A DNA stretch of 64,000 nt from Ichthyophthirius multifiliis (lineage: Eukaryota > Ciliophora > Oligohymenophorea > Hymenostomatida). The stretch is taken from NCBI RefSeq assembly GCF_000220395.1, contig NW_004086233.1, forward strand, positions 68,427 through 132,426, given 5' to 3'. This document shows positions 24,932 through 37,270 of the stretch, in pieces. The position numbers and the translations under genes were made by a program. The notes beneath the pieces were generated by a model. It searched no databases, was not told the DNA's origin, and saw only the letters and a program-made list of their open reading frames with translations. Position 1 is the first letter of the stretch. Each line of letters opens with the position of its first letter.

Positions 24932-27137
24932 TCATTTAATATTATTTAGAGTTCCGAATTTAGATATATTATACATTGTAAAGTCATTATTAGATAATTC
25001 CGATCTCGATTATAATTGCAATTATGTATTTATTAAATTATTCATGCTCTTTATTTATTTTTATTTATCTTGTTACGTAAACCTATTTAAAACCATATTT
25101 TTAGCCAAATGTGGTTATATTTCATTAATAAATTCAATATAATTAATAATTTAATCTCTTTATTTACAATCTAGTCTTTCAAATAAGAAATTCGATTCTG
25201 ACTCTGTAATATCAATTTAATGTTCTTTAAAAGTTGTTCTAACCTTTTTTATAAAATATATTTTATTTTATTTTAGTTGATAAAAAAGTACATCTTATAT
25301 ATTAAAATATCCTCTAAATTAAGGATCAAAAAGTTCGAAAAACTCATCATAATTAAACCTATTTAATCTAGATATTTTTAAGCTATTTCTTTCAATCCTT
25401 AGTTCAAATTTAAATAATTCAATCATTAATTATTTAAATTTCGCTAATGTTTCTGGCAAAAGTATCTTTTTTTGTTTATATATTAAATAAATAAATTTAT
25501 TTTCTATTTAAATAATAGAACGTCTTTTATATTTTATTAAGTATTCTCACATATTGATTTTTAATTATGTTTTGAAGCACGTTCATATAGTGATTAAGTT
25601 GGCAAAATAGCATATTAAAATTCTTCGAATCTAATTATATAAAAAATTAATATTTTTTTGTGGATAAATGCTATAATATATATATATATATATATACGTT
25701 AATCCTTTGTTTTTATTTCTACAGTATCTTCTAAAAAATAAAAATAATTCATCTTTATAGGCTAAAACATCCATTTCTCTTAAAACTTAAACGAACTCTT
25801 AAATACTTATATATTAGTTTTTATCTTTATTAATAAGATAATATATATCGTAGATATTAAAATCTTTTTAAATGGAAAGATTCTATTTTGCGAATTCTAT
25901 TTTTTTTTCAGCTTCGACTCTTTATTTGAATAAATAGAGCCACTATTTTCTTTCTTCGAAAGTATATTATTTCCTAACAGGTAATTTATTAATATTCTTA
26001 TGAAATAAATTTAATGCTCTATATATAACTTATTTATTCATATCAGGTAATATAAATCTTACAAACTATTTATTATTTATTTACTTTTTATATATTGGTT
26101 ATCCGTTTTCATCTTTTCCAATTATATTTTCATCTTCGTCTTTTTCTATAAATTAAGAGTTTTTTCCTTTGAAGTTTTTCATTATATTTTTTGACTATAT
26201 ATCAGATATTAAATAGCCTTATTTTTGTAAAAGTTCTATGATATTTTATTCATCTATTTCGTTATTTTTTTAAGTGTCTAAATAATTAAAAGCTTATTCG
26301 AATTCTTTTATTTCAAAATCATTTTCTAATTATTACCTTAATTATTCGATTTTTTCATAAAAATCTAATTACCTTTATTTATTTTTTTATTTTAATATAA
26401 ATAATAAAAGGCAATACTTTTTTATTAATTTTCCTATCATAATTTCTAATTCCATATTTAAGAAATTCTCTTTATTAATATTTTTAATAGGTCTTTATGC
26501 CACTTTTGTTCTCAAATCATCATTTTCAGTAGTCAAAAGAAGAGACATAAAACTTAAAAAAAAAAAAAAAATATTATAAAAAACATTAATTTTTATACTC
26601 AACAAAACTTAGAAAATCAGCGGTTTTTTAAGAACTGCTGTAAAACCAAATAATTTAATTGGCTTAATCTAAATCTATATTAATGTCCAAATCTTTCATA
26701 AAGTTAATTATATCTTAACTTTATATACATTTTTTATTATTTCTGTCAATTCTTTTGAAACAACTATAGGGTTCAAAGTCAGGAAATAAACATATTTACT
26801 ATCTTAATTTTTCAAATAGTAATTCTTATTCACAAAGATATATTATATGATTTAAAATCCTATTTTCATATATATTTTCTACATTTATTTCTTCTATTTA
26901 CCTTTAATTTTATGAATCTTCCTAAATTTTATTTGATGTGCTTATTTTTACTCTTGAATTTGATTTTTTTGAATTTAGCCTATTTAAATTTGAAACGGAA
27001 ACTTAAGAAACATTCAAAGATGATTTTTTTGGCATTAAATTTGGATTATAGTGATTAATTTTTGGAGTCGTAAATAATTCATTTTTCAAAAAGTCTTTAT
27101 TTTCTTTAAAAACTATTTCTTTTTTTTAAGTTTACAT
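24932..27137 (-). CDS. Multi-EF-hand protein
   Basis: Four exons (27137-26599, 26552-25698, 25630-25522, 25465-24932) splice in frame to 678 aa. EF-hand-like units: a degenerate one around FEQAFNYLDTQKNNEIDE, and a good loop in LINKDKNQYISIQEFVQVL followed by RNKNKGLTFEEFQYAILP. C-terminal pairs are FNYDEFFELFDPQFRGYFN and LFERLDCKQRDQIINYIEF. The phrase FEEFQYAILP and the ending NYIEFINEIQPHLAKN are typical of ciliate EF-hand proteins that sit on the cytoskeleton or sense Ca2+. Only one or two loops keep the acidic positions, so Ca2+ binding is probably limited. The reading frame is fully intact. Lies 317 bp from a second, smaller EF-hand-like gene on the same strand. Confidence 0.8.
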
Positions 27138-27454
27138 TTTTTTTTTTTTTTTTGAAAATAATTTTTTTTTTTTGAAAATATAAAAAAAAATGAATTTTTT
27201 TTTAGTATTTTAAAATAAAATAAATAAAATATGAATTTTTACTAAATTATATATTTAATTAATTTTTATTAAATTTAATTATTTTTATTAAATTTCTTTT
27301 AAAAAAATAAAAGTTATTCAAAAAATCTAACAATCTCTACAAAAGTTTACTTTTAATTTTAAACATTTACTATGAACATATTCGCTAATAATAACCATAT
27401 AATTTTAATAACTTATTAAATTATTTTTTTAATATTTATTAAACTATATTAAAC

Positions 27455-28096
27455 TCATATTTTTTGTTAAATGTTGATCATAATCTTATATGTAAAATTC
27501 AGTTTTAAAATATATATAAATAATATAGGTTTGTGAATAATAATAAGTTTTTTACATCTATATTAAACTAAAACATTTATAAGCACTTTTAAAAATTCAT
27601 CATAACTTAAATAAGCTTTCAAATTTTTATCAATTTTTTTCCATTCTTTAATAAATATTTAAATTTCAAAGGTTTCAAAATTATCTACTAAACTATAAAA
27701 TTTATGTGTATTTTATATTGTTTTATTTTATTTTTATTACAATTCTTCATTTATTAACTAAAATTTTTTGCGCTAATTTTCATATACTTTTATCAATTTT
27801 ATGTATTTATAATATTGTTATTTACTAATAAGTGTATCTTTATCAGTTTTTTCATTAATATTAATTTCTTTTAAGCCAACACCTTTTTTTTTAAACAAAA
27901 GAGTAATTAAGATTTAATTAAGTAAATAAAACAAAAAAAATGTGGATTAACTTCTATTGAAAATCTTTTTTAAAATAGTCATTAGTTCTTTTAATTTTAT
28001 TTAATCGATTTCGTCTATATCATATTTTCCAAATAAAAATAAAGCGTCATTTAGTTCTTATTATGATAATATTTCTTAAATATTTGTTCTACTCAT
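27455..28096 (-). CDS. Small EF-hand-like protein
   Basis: Exon 1 28096-27952, intron 27951-27883, exon 2 27882 to the TGA at 27457-27455; about 190 aa. A second small intron may remove part of the C-terminal tail after FLKVLIN. N-terminal helix-loop-helix ELNDALFLFGKYDIDEIDQ, then IKLKELMTILKK. A second pair surrounds EWKKIDKNLKAYLSYDEFLK. Spacing resembles centrin or calmodulin halves, but loop residues are degenerate. It follows in tandem with the larger EF-hand gene. Divergent from the next gene, whose ATG is 300 bp away. Confidence 0.6.
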
Positions 28097-28395
28097 TATT
28101 GTTATTTTTTGTATATATATATTTTTTATTTTATTTTGAAAAATAAAATTTATATTTTTTTTTTTTTTCTAAAACAAAGAAAATTTGATGAAAATTATTA
28201 TTATAAATAATAATAATATAAATAGAAAAATTCTATAACAAACATTTTAAATTTAACTACTATCATTAAATATTATATATATGCATATATATTTTATTTA
28301 TTATTATATTTTTAAATTTTATTACTAGTTAAATATACAGTATTTATAAATCTAATAATTATTATATGTATTCATAAATATTAAAAATAAAAAAA

Positions 28396-29613
28396 ATGTC
28401 AGAGTTACCATATATAGGATAAGAATATAACATATAAACTGATATTAGTAAAAGATAAATAAAATCAAATAAAAGTATTAAAATAAAATATAATAAGAAA
28501 AATAATGTATTTGAAAGGTTTTTTAACTAAAAAATTAATTTTTTTAATATTCTTTTTTATGGGAAAAAAAAAAAAAGATTGAAAAAAAGAACTTTAAGAG
28601 CAAAAGTAATAAAATTAATAGATTAAAATATGAATTTTAGATGTAGCAAATTATCTGAATTTCAATAAAAAGTAAAAAATTAGAAAGAAAATTAAATTAT
28701 ATATCGTAGTAAATCATATAAATAATCATGCCAATAAAAGAACTTTTCTAAAAAACCTTTTGTATTTTCCTCTTGTTAAAATGGGGAATTTTATCCTACT
28801 CTTTATTCTAAAAAATGCGAAGAAAAAATAGACGATTCATATATATTTGACTCTTAATATAAAAATGAGGATATAGAAACAATGAATACTTTTAAAATAA
28901 TATGCTAAAATTTATCTAAAGAAGATATTTTAAATGTAAAATAACAATATAAAAAATTTGCTTTATAATAAACAAAAATAAGATCGGTGAAGATCCTGCG
29001 TATTATATTGTAAAGGAAAAACATAGAAAAAGAAAATAATTCTTAGATTCTAAATTATGGGATGGATTTGTGGAATAAAGTCGAATGTATTTTTAAAATA
29101 TTTTAGTTTTATTTTATATTAATAATTATTAATTTTTATAAAAAGGAATAAATAAAAATAATTGGCATCCAATTTTGTTCCAACCAAAATTTAAGAATTC
29201 AAAAATAAAAAACTTTACTAATCTTTAGAAAATATTAAAGAATTTAATTATGACTCTCTTGAGAAAAAAAAAAATGTAAAGTCTCTTTTATAATATAAAA
29301 ATTAATTAAAATCATATATATTATTTTTTCATTAAGATTATTTTTAATTAATAAGTATTATTACGTTAAAAAACAAAGAAAAACTAGAAAAATTTAAACA
29401 ATAATACTAAATTACTCAAGAAAAACAGAAGAATATAGACTAAGAAGTTTAAAATAAGTATTTTAAAAGTATATAAAAAGCTGAATAAATAGCAAATAAA
29501 ATTAAATAGAATATAGAAAAATTAAAAAATAAAAATAAAAAAAAGAAATTGAATAAATAAATCTTATTAAAATGAATAAGTAAAACAAAAATGAATATAT
29601 AACTTTATTATGA
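28396..29613 (+). CDS. Hypothetical basic/coiled-coil protein
   Basis: Starts MSELPYIGQEYNIQTD. The first intron is about 28505-28580. The middle exon reads KPFVFSSCQNGEFYPTLYSK, then KIGEDPAYYIVKEKHRKRKQ and FLDSKLWDGFVEQSRM. Later exons read NFVPTKIQEFKNKKLYQSL and a lysine-rich coiled coil. One frame break lies at the A5 run 28974-28978, fixed by one extra A, and a second probable one in the A8 run near 29540. The stop shown (29611-29613) assumes both repairs. Family not recognised; a ciliary or cytoskeletal adaptor would fit but is unproven. Confidence 0.5.
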
Positions 29614-30155
29614 TTATTCTTATTAATTTATAAAATAAAAAATTACTTTAAAAATAGATTAAAATAATAAGAAAAAGAAAAAAATATATTAATGTAAATT
29701 GAACTTAAAAAAATATGTATAGAAAACTAAGTAAAAGAAAATTAAAAATAATGTAATTTAAAAAAATAATTATTATTATTTTTTAGATTTTTTATAACTT
29801 ATTTTTTAAATTTTTATTTATATTTTTTTTTTTTTTCGAAGTTGTCATTAACAGATTATAAAAAATAAAATCATTAAATAGTTTTGCTAATAATATAAAT
29901 AAATAATAATGAAATTAAAAAATAAAATTTTATACAATTTTTTTAACTTTTATTGTTTTATATTAAAATGGCTATAATACCTTTTAATTTTATAAACTAT
30001 ATAAATAATACAAAATATAATTATATGATAAAATTATTTATTAAAAAAAAAAATAGTAAATAAAATAATATATAAAAGAAATAAAAATAAATTTTTTTAA
30101 TAACGTTTATATTCTTTTATAATATTTTATATTATATAAAATAAATATGAAATTA

Positions 30156-30196
<41 letters not shown>

Positions 30197-30631
30197 AATA
30201 ATTATTTTATTATTTAAAAAAATAATACATATTTTTTACTTATAACCTAATTGCAAAATTTAATGTATTTTTTTTAAAAAAATCAAATTATATTAAAATA
30301 GAATATTATTATTATATATAAATTAAAATAAAAAATACTTTTTATTTTCTTAAATTAAATATTAGATTTTAAAACTTTATATAAAATTTTTTTTTTAATA
30401 AAAAATTAGTTATATAATTTTTGTAAAAATATTTAAAAATTTATTTACCTTCTATAAAAACCTACTTTATTTTACGTTATTTGTTTATATTTTTATAAAT
30501 TATCTTTAATATCTCTCTTTAAATACATAATAAGTATAGTTTATTTTGTATTTTAATAATATTTAATAATATATATATATTAATAGAAAATTTAATTAAT
30601 TTTATATAACCTTATTTTTTTAAAATAAAGT
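29614..30631. other. Intergenic, AT-rich
   Basis: A 1-kb gene-free stretch with a pure (TA)n tract at about 30163-30194, A/T homopolymers and no coding-like frame on either strand. Confidence 0.55.
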
Positions 30632-31474
30632 ATGTTCGGGTAAATATTAATCGCAATCATTATAATTGGAAGTTTAGTTTCTAAATTAGTTAGCGAAGAA
30701 AATAAGAAAAAAAATCTTTTACTTTTATAGCTATATAAGTTTTAGAAAAACTTAATTTAATATAATTAATAAATAAAGAATAATAATAATTAATAAACAT
30801 TAAAATTTATATATGAAGATTGTGTAATATTTTGCTCGAATTACTAGTCTTTAAAAAAATATATGTCTTCCGAATAATTTTTAATAATTCAAAATGAACT
30901 ATAATTTTTATTATAGTAATTGTTTTAGTCTTATAAAAATTCATTGAACCTTATAAATTAATTTAAAGAATAAAATAATATTTAGTAATCTATAGGTAAT
31001 TATGATTTTTAAAAATAAATGAAAATCTATTAGACTTTGATTTTAATTATACTTAGTTAGAAATTATAAATAAATAACTTAGTATATTATCTATATTTTG
31101 ATGGAAAATATGAAATACCGAAAGAATATTTAAGTTTTGTAAGATAAATTATAATTTAGAGACTGAAATCTGAAAATAAAGACATTATAATTTAGATAAT
31201 GAAATATTTAGTATTTATTTATTTTTTTAATTTTAAATTTAAATATATATAGTTCTATTAAAAGGATACTAATATTATTGCTGATGAAATTACTTTGGAA
31301 TAAGTATTTTCTATTGAAAATGTTCCTTTAGTAAATAAATAGGCTATTATTGATGAATTTATAATTAATAATTAAAGTTAGTAAATAGCAAAATTTAAGT
31401 TAAAAATACCTGTTGAAAATATTGGATAATACATGGTTAGATATAAAAGATATTGTGACTATTTAAATAGTTGA
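30632..31474 (+). CDS. Secreted or luminal hypothetical protein
   Basis: The ATG at 30632 opens with a cleavable-looking signal peptide (MFGQILIAIIIIGSLVSKLV, then SEEN). The mature part is about 240 aa: ...YEDCVIFCSNYQSLKKYMS, then FDGKYEIPKEYLSFVRQII. A GT-AG intron (about 31210-31250) precedes FYQKDTNIIADEITLEQVF and ENIGQYMVRYKRYCDYLNS, TGA at 31472-31474. Few cysteines. No known domain recognised. The frame is intact if 30990-31060 is coding rather than an intron. Confidence 0.55.
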
Positions 31475-31647
31475 ATCGAAATATTTTTATGAAATCATAT
31501 CTTATTTAAAAAAATAATAAAGATTATTTATATGAATTAAATAAAACAAAATTATAATCTTAAATATAATGAATGTATCTAATTATTTATTATACTAAAA
31601 AATATTTAAATTAAATTTATTAAACAATAATATATATATGTATATAT

Positions 31648-31691
<44 letters not shown>

Positions 31692-31896
31692 ATATATATA
31701 TATATATATATATTCATATATATAATTAAAATAAAAGTGAAAAATAAATTAATAATATTTAATAATAAAAAATATATATAATATAGAATTTTATCTAAAT
31801 ATATTATATGTTTTTATATATTTATTTATTTTTAAATTTAAATTTTAATATTTTTAAATTTAATCTGTTTTTTTTATATCATATATATATATATAT
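31475..31896. repeat. (TA)n-rich convergent spacer
   Basis: Spacer between convergent genes, holding two near-perfect (TA)n blocks at about 31651-31686 and 31690-31713 plus shorter ones. On the plus strand the distal part is the antisense of the GSKIP-like C-terminus. Confidence 0.6.
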
Positions 31897-32286
31897 TCAA
31901 TATTCTCCTTCATGTTCTTATTGCTATTATAGTTATTATAATTTCATAAAAAGATCATTATTAAATTTCTATTTGTATAATGGTGAATATACATGAAGTA
32001 ATGTATCAAATGATTCAAATTATGTTTTATTTTATAAATTATTGCTATCAGGTAATACCTTTTAATTTATTTTTGTTTCAAATTTATAATTAAAATTAAA
32101 TATAACTTTTATTCCTTCGGAAACAGTACATAAAAGATGTAATTTAAATTTATCAAGTGTTGTTATAGTCATTTCGCATTAATTTATATTTGATTTTACG
32201 ATTTCTATATTTTAGACATAATTAAATTTGGTATATTCTTCAACTTCTTTTTCAAAATCAATTAAATCCTCATTGGTTTAAATCAT
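31897..32286 (-). CDS. GSKIP-domain protein (GSK3-interaction protein-like)
   Basis: Single exon, 129 aa, ATG at 32286, TGA at 31899-31897. The fold follows GSKIP: an N-terminal acidic helix (TNEDLIDFEKEVEEYTKF), beta strands with LHLLCTVSEGIKVIFNFNY (human GSKIP has LELTEAGLKVVGYAFD here), and the C-terminal helix FDTLLHVYSPLYKQKFNNDL, which parallels the human YSLLDTLSPAYREAF helix. GSKIP scaffolds PKA and GSK3-beta in animals. The same domain occurs in the CLU N-terminus, but this is a stand-alone short protein as in GSKIP. C-terminus is Q-rich (QQLQQQQEHEGEY). Recognition is from remembered family pattern; whether it binds GSK3 is untested. Confidence 0.7.
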
Positions 32287-32441
32287 ATATATATTTTTGT
32301 TGAAGTTAGTTTATATGATAAAAATATGTATTTTTTAGTTTTTTAGAATACAAAATATAATAATAATATTTTATTAACAAAAGATATATATAAATATTAA
32401 TATAATAATATAAAAAAAAATTAATATTAATTAATATAATA

Positions 32442-32489
<48 letters not shown>

Positions 32490-33278
32490 CATATATATTT
32501 ATATTATTTTCTAAATTATTATACAATAATATTTAATCATTTCAATATTTTTATTTAGTTAAAAAATTAAAAATAATGAATTTTCTATATAAATTATTAA
32601 CTATATTAAAATTATAATTATATATTTAATAGTTTATTTATTATTATTTGCAAATTTAATTTTTTAAATATTTATTTTAATTTTTCTAAATTTTGTAATT
32701 TATATTTTAGTAAACTGGATTATAAATTAATCTTCTTTATAATTAATATTAATATATTTAAAAAAAATTATTATATTATATATTTATTTATGTTTTCTAT
32801 ATCTCTATATAATTATATAATAATAAAAATTATCACAGAATAAGAATAGATATTAAATTATAATTATAATTATTTTTTATTATTAACTTATTATATTTCT
32901 ATATTTTTAATAAATTTATCATAGAATATTTTAAAGATAATAATAAACTAAAGATTTGAAAGAATTTATCAATTAAAGATTATAAAATTTTAAATTTTTA
33001 TATAAAATTAATATATATAATTTTTTTAAAATATAATTAAAATTATTAATATATAAATATATATTAATAAATGAATAATTAAATAAATCGTTAAATAAAT
33101 ATAAAAAAATATAAAAATAAATAAATTATTATTATACAAACTAAAAATATAAATTAGTAATATTATTAATTTTTATGATTTTAATTATATTTTTTATATT
33201 TTAAAATTTTTGATAAAAATGTTTTTTTATTATAATTATTTTATTATGATTATTATCTAAAAAAAATTATAATAATAA

Positions 33279-33316
<38 letters not shown>

Positions 33317-34069
33317 TTATTTTTTTATATCTATTATTTTTATTTTTTTTATATCTTTTTAATATATCATATTTTTTTATTTTTTTATTTTGTATATATA
33401 TAAATATTTTTTTTATTTAATGCTTAAATGAAATATAATTTAATCATATATATTTTAAAAATATTACAAAAGAAAATAGTAATCATAAGCTTTTTATATT
33501 TATATATAAAATATTAATTATTTTTATTTATTTGGAAACATTACTAATAATTTTTATTGAATTCTACATATAATATAGAATTTTTTTTATATATTAAATA
33601 ATATTAATAAATATTTTTTTTTTATCTTTTTCTAGATTTTTTATTTAAACTTATTAAATTTAAAATTATAAATTCAATAAAAATCATATATAGTTATATT
33701 ATTAACAAAAAACTATTATTATTAAATCAAAATTATTTGTAATAATTAATTAAAATGAATATTATTAATTTTATTTAATTGATTTGAAATTATAATCATT
33801 ATATTTATTATTTATAAAATCCTATATTAATTTTAAATAACTTCAATAATAAAAAATTTTTAAGTTAAAAATAATTTATTTAAAAAAAAATTTATTCAAT
33901 AATATAATATTTTTTTTCTTAATATTTTAATATTTTTAATATTAATTAATTATTATTATTATCTTAAATTTTTCTATTATAAAACTATAGATTTTTATAA
34001 ATAATTAATAAAATATAATAGAAATACGATTTTCATAATTAAAATATAAGTTTATAGATAATAATTATT

Positions 34070-34106
<37 letters not shown>

Positions 34107-34257
34107 TTATTAATATTAATCATAAAAATTGAATAACAGTTGATTTTATAAATATTTTAAAGAAATTATTAATAATATTTATATTATATAAAATAATAAA
34201 TAATATAAATTTAATTCGATTATAATAATAAAGAAAATACATATAAAAGAAATAAAA
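32287..34257. other. 2-kb gene-free region with microsatellites
   Basis: No coding-like frame seen. Contains (TA)n at about 32446-32487 and 34074-34102 and an (ATT)n tract at about 33282-33315. Confidence 0.55.
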
Positions 34258-35559
34258 ATGAATAATAATTTATAAATTATAATTGACAAATTAATATAAG
34301 ATTTTTAATAATTAGATAATGAGAATATTTTAAAAAATATAAAAGAATTATAAATAAAAGTATTATAATAATATAAAAATAAATATAATTATTAATTAAA
34401 AAATAAATAAGAAATATGTTTATTGTAAATCAATTGAACAATATTTGAATAGTTTAAAAACATAAAATTAACTAATTGATTGTTTTATTGACTTTATAAA
34501 TAATATAATATAATGGTTCCAAAATATCGAAGATTATTAATAATTTATATAAACGTCAAACATTTTTAGAAATTTATTTGAGAAAATGTAAAAAGAGCAT
34601 GAGACTTTATTAAAATTAACATCTGGTGTATTTTTAATTTTTAAAACAGAAATAAAGAAAATAATAAAAGAAAATAAAAGAAAAGTAAACCATAAATAAC
34701 AATTTTAACATTTATATATAATTAGGGTAAATAAGATGAAAAATTATATAAATTAATAGATGATTAATTTAATTAATATTCATCTTTAATTAATAGATCT
34801 TCTAAATAGGAAGGATTAGAATTTAAAAAGAGGATTTTATTATAAACATTTAATATATAATTAGAATTTAATTTTTATAAATTTAATTATAGAAATTGTA
34901 TTTCCTAACTTAATATGACAAAAGATTATTAAGACTCAAATAGTTAATAATTATTAAGTACTTAACCAAAAGGGGAACAAATAAAATTTATGTATTTTTT
35001 CGGAAGATTGTGTATTTTTTAAGAAAAATATGAAAAAAGTAGAGAGGCGCTTTGTTTTGCGTTTAATTTTTGTCCTTTTTTTAAATAAAAAAGGGAGATA
35101 TTGAAGTATTTAATTCCAGTGAATATTATATGTGGAAAATTCCCGAGTAAATAATTAATTTAAGAGTATTAAATATTTGAGTATTTGGAATTAAGTGAAG
35201 CAATATTATAAGGGGATATTTATAAATTAGAATGTTAAAGGGATAAATGGAAAAAATTGTGGATTTAAAGAAGTATTTATTTAATGATTGATTAATTAAA
35301 GCTTTTTACAATGAGAAATTTAGTAAAAAAAATCATTTTAATATGTAAAGAAAAATATGGAAATAAAATACCTTTGGAAGTATTTTAAAAAGGCTTTATT
35401 TTTTCAGGTAAAAAAGATTTTACAAGAGAGGAAACAGCTTGTGTATTGGGAAAATTGTTCTTTTTAGGATATTTAAAAGGTTATATTTTTGAAGGGAAAA
35501 TAGTAGTTTTTAGTAAAAACTGCAATGTTGTTTAAATTAAAGAAATATAAAGATAATGA
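34258..35559 (+). CDS. PCI-domain protein of the PCID2/THP1 (CSN12-like) family
   Basis: TREX-2-type mRNA-export subunit family. ATG at 34258, intron 34628-34725, TGA at 35557-35559. The second exon carries an excellent match to the PCID2/Thp1 PCI region: FMYFFGRLCIFQEKYEKSRE, ALCFAFNFCPFFKQKREILK, YLIPVNIICGKFPS, LSEAILQGDIYKLE, and the winged-helix end ACVLGKLFFLGYLKGYIFEG. The usual partners (SAC3/GANP, DSS1) are not in the window. Exon 1 has a frame change near 34412-34414 that needs one base removed or two added, opposite to most breaks here. The stop faces the next gene across a TA tract. Confidence 0.85.
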
Positions 35560-35561
35560 AT

Positions 35562-35611
<50 letters not shown>

Positions 35612-35735
35612 TTTATATTTTATAAAATATTATTTTATATATATATATTATAATTTTATTTTATTAATTAATTTTTTTTTTATTTTATTTTTTAATATTA
35701 AATTTTTTTATTATAAAATTATATTTTTTTTTTTT
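35560..35735. repeat. (TA)n convergent spacer
   Basis: TA alternation at about 35559-35611 and 35635-35650 followed by T runs, separating two convergent genes. No gene. Confidence 0.6.
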
Positions 35736-37004
35736 TCATATTATTTTATCCATAAAAAACTTTAATATTATATCTAATATATATTTTATTTTTTCATATA
35801 TAGTTTCAAATATATTTTAATTTATTGTTAATAATGTAAAACCTGTTTTTTCATTATATACTTGTTATAATTCAAGATATTTATTTAAAAATTCTCCTTT
35901 TTTAATAAAATTTACTCCAAAATTAATAATTTAATTTATTATCTCATCATTTTTTGGTATATTTTCTTCTAAAATCTACTTTAAATTTTTAATATCTACA
36001 ATTTTTATCATAGAATTTCTATCTACAATAAAAATTACTTTTAAAATAGAAAAGATATGTCCTTAATAATCTTAAAAATCATAGTCTTTATTCTAAAACA
36101 TATTTTGTTTTTCTTTAAAAGCATGACTTATATACGAATGTATACTTTTTAATCTATAAACTGTATGATACGAAAATTTATCAATTTATTATTAAGAAAT
36201 AGTATGAATAAATTAATCATAACTATAAAAATCAGCACTTATATATATTTTATTTTATTTTTTAAAAATTAACAAAAATTAAAAAGTTTACTTTTAGGTA
36301 ATAAATAAGTTTTCAGAACATTAAATATAACCTCTATGGGAATAGGATATAAAAGGGGAAAATGAAGCTATATATAGGAAAGAATTTATAAGGCAAAATT
36401 TATTGTTAATTTTTAATAAATTATTATTGATTTTTTAAAGTATAACTTTATTTGAATTCAGTATTTCAGCTTATAGGGATGTTAAAGGGAATTTTCGGGT
36501 TTTTATTTATGAGTATAATGTAAAAAAATGAAGTTTTAAGTTATCTATATGGTACTTTTTGGTATTTTATTTGTTAGTTTAGGTTAATAGGATGTAGTTT
36601 TGGTTTAGTTTATGGGTTTATATAGATTTTTCTTATTTTCCAAAGGATTTTTGGGAAGGGTTTAACGTTATTTATTCGAGAGTGAAATAATTAAGTGTAA
36701 GAGAATATTTAGAATAGTTTTCTTGGAAATTTTAAAGTATTTTTAAGAAATAAAAATAATCATCGAGTTCAATCATGTTTAATATTTGAATTGAGTTTTT
36801 ATGAGATTTGATTATTGAGGGCTTTTCAACAATATGGAAATCTTCGTTTGGATAGTTCTACTTTTATTTTTAAAGAAAATCATATTATATTTTGATAGGA
36901 TTTTATTAAAAATAATAAATGTGAAAAGGATCAATGTCATGTATTAAATTTGAGTTTATAAATTGATTTATATATATAAAAATAAAAAAAAATAGATTTA
37001 TCAT
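35736..37004 (-). CDS. Secreted/lysosomal-type hypothetical protein
   Basis: Exon 1 37004-36292, intron 36291-36238, exon 2 36237-35736; 404 aa with an intact frame. Begins with a strong signal peptide (MINLFFFIFIYINQFINS). Mature sequence includes HDIDPFHIYYFQQNPIKIQY, HIDNLKLHFFTLYSQI and ASFSPFISYSHRGYIQ. The C-terminal half, KIVDIKNLKQILEENIPKND onward, is helical. No retention signal or second TM seen. No family recognised. Its upstream neighbour is the RBR ligase on the same strand, 266 bp away. Confidence 0.65.
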
Positions 37005-37027
37005 GTTTTTTATATATAAGTATAATT

Positions 37028-37058
<31 letters not shown>

Positions 37059-37270
37059 TATAAATATAAATATATATATATTTAATTTATTTATTTTTTA
37101 TACATATTTTATATGATTGTTTTTAAATTTATTTTTTAATTATATTTTATTAAAAATATATTTTTTTTTTTTAGTATAAATTAATTATAAAATATTATAA
37201 AAAATATTATTTATATTTACATATTTTTTTATTATATAATATTTATATTTTTTTATATTTATTCTTATTC

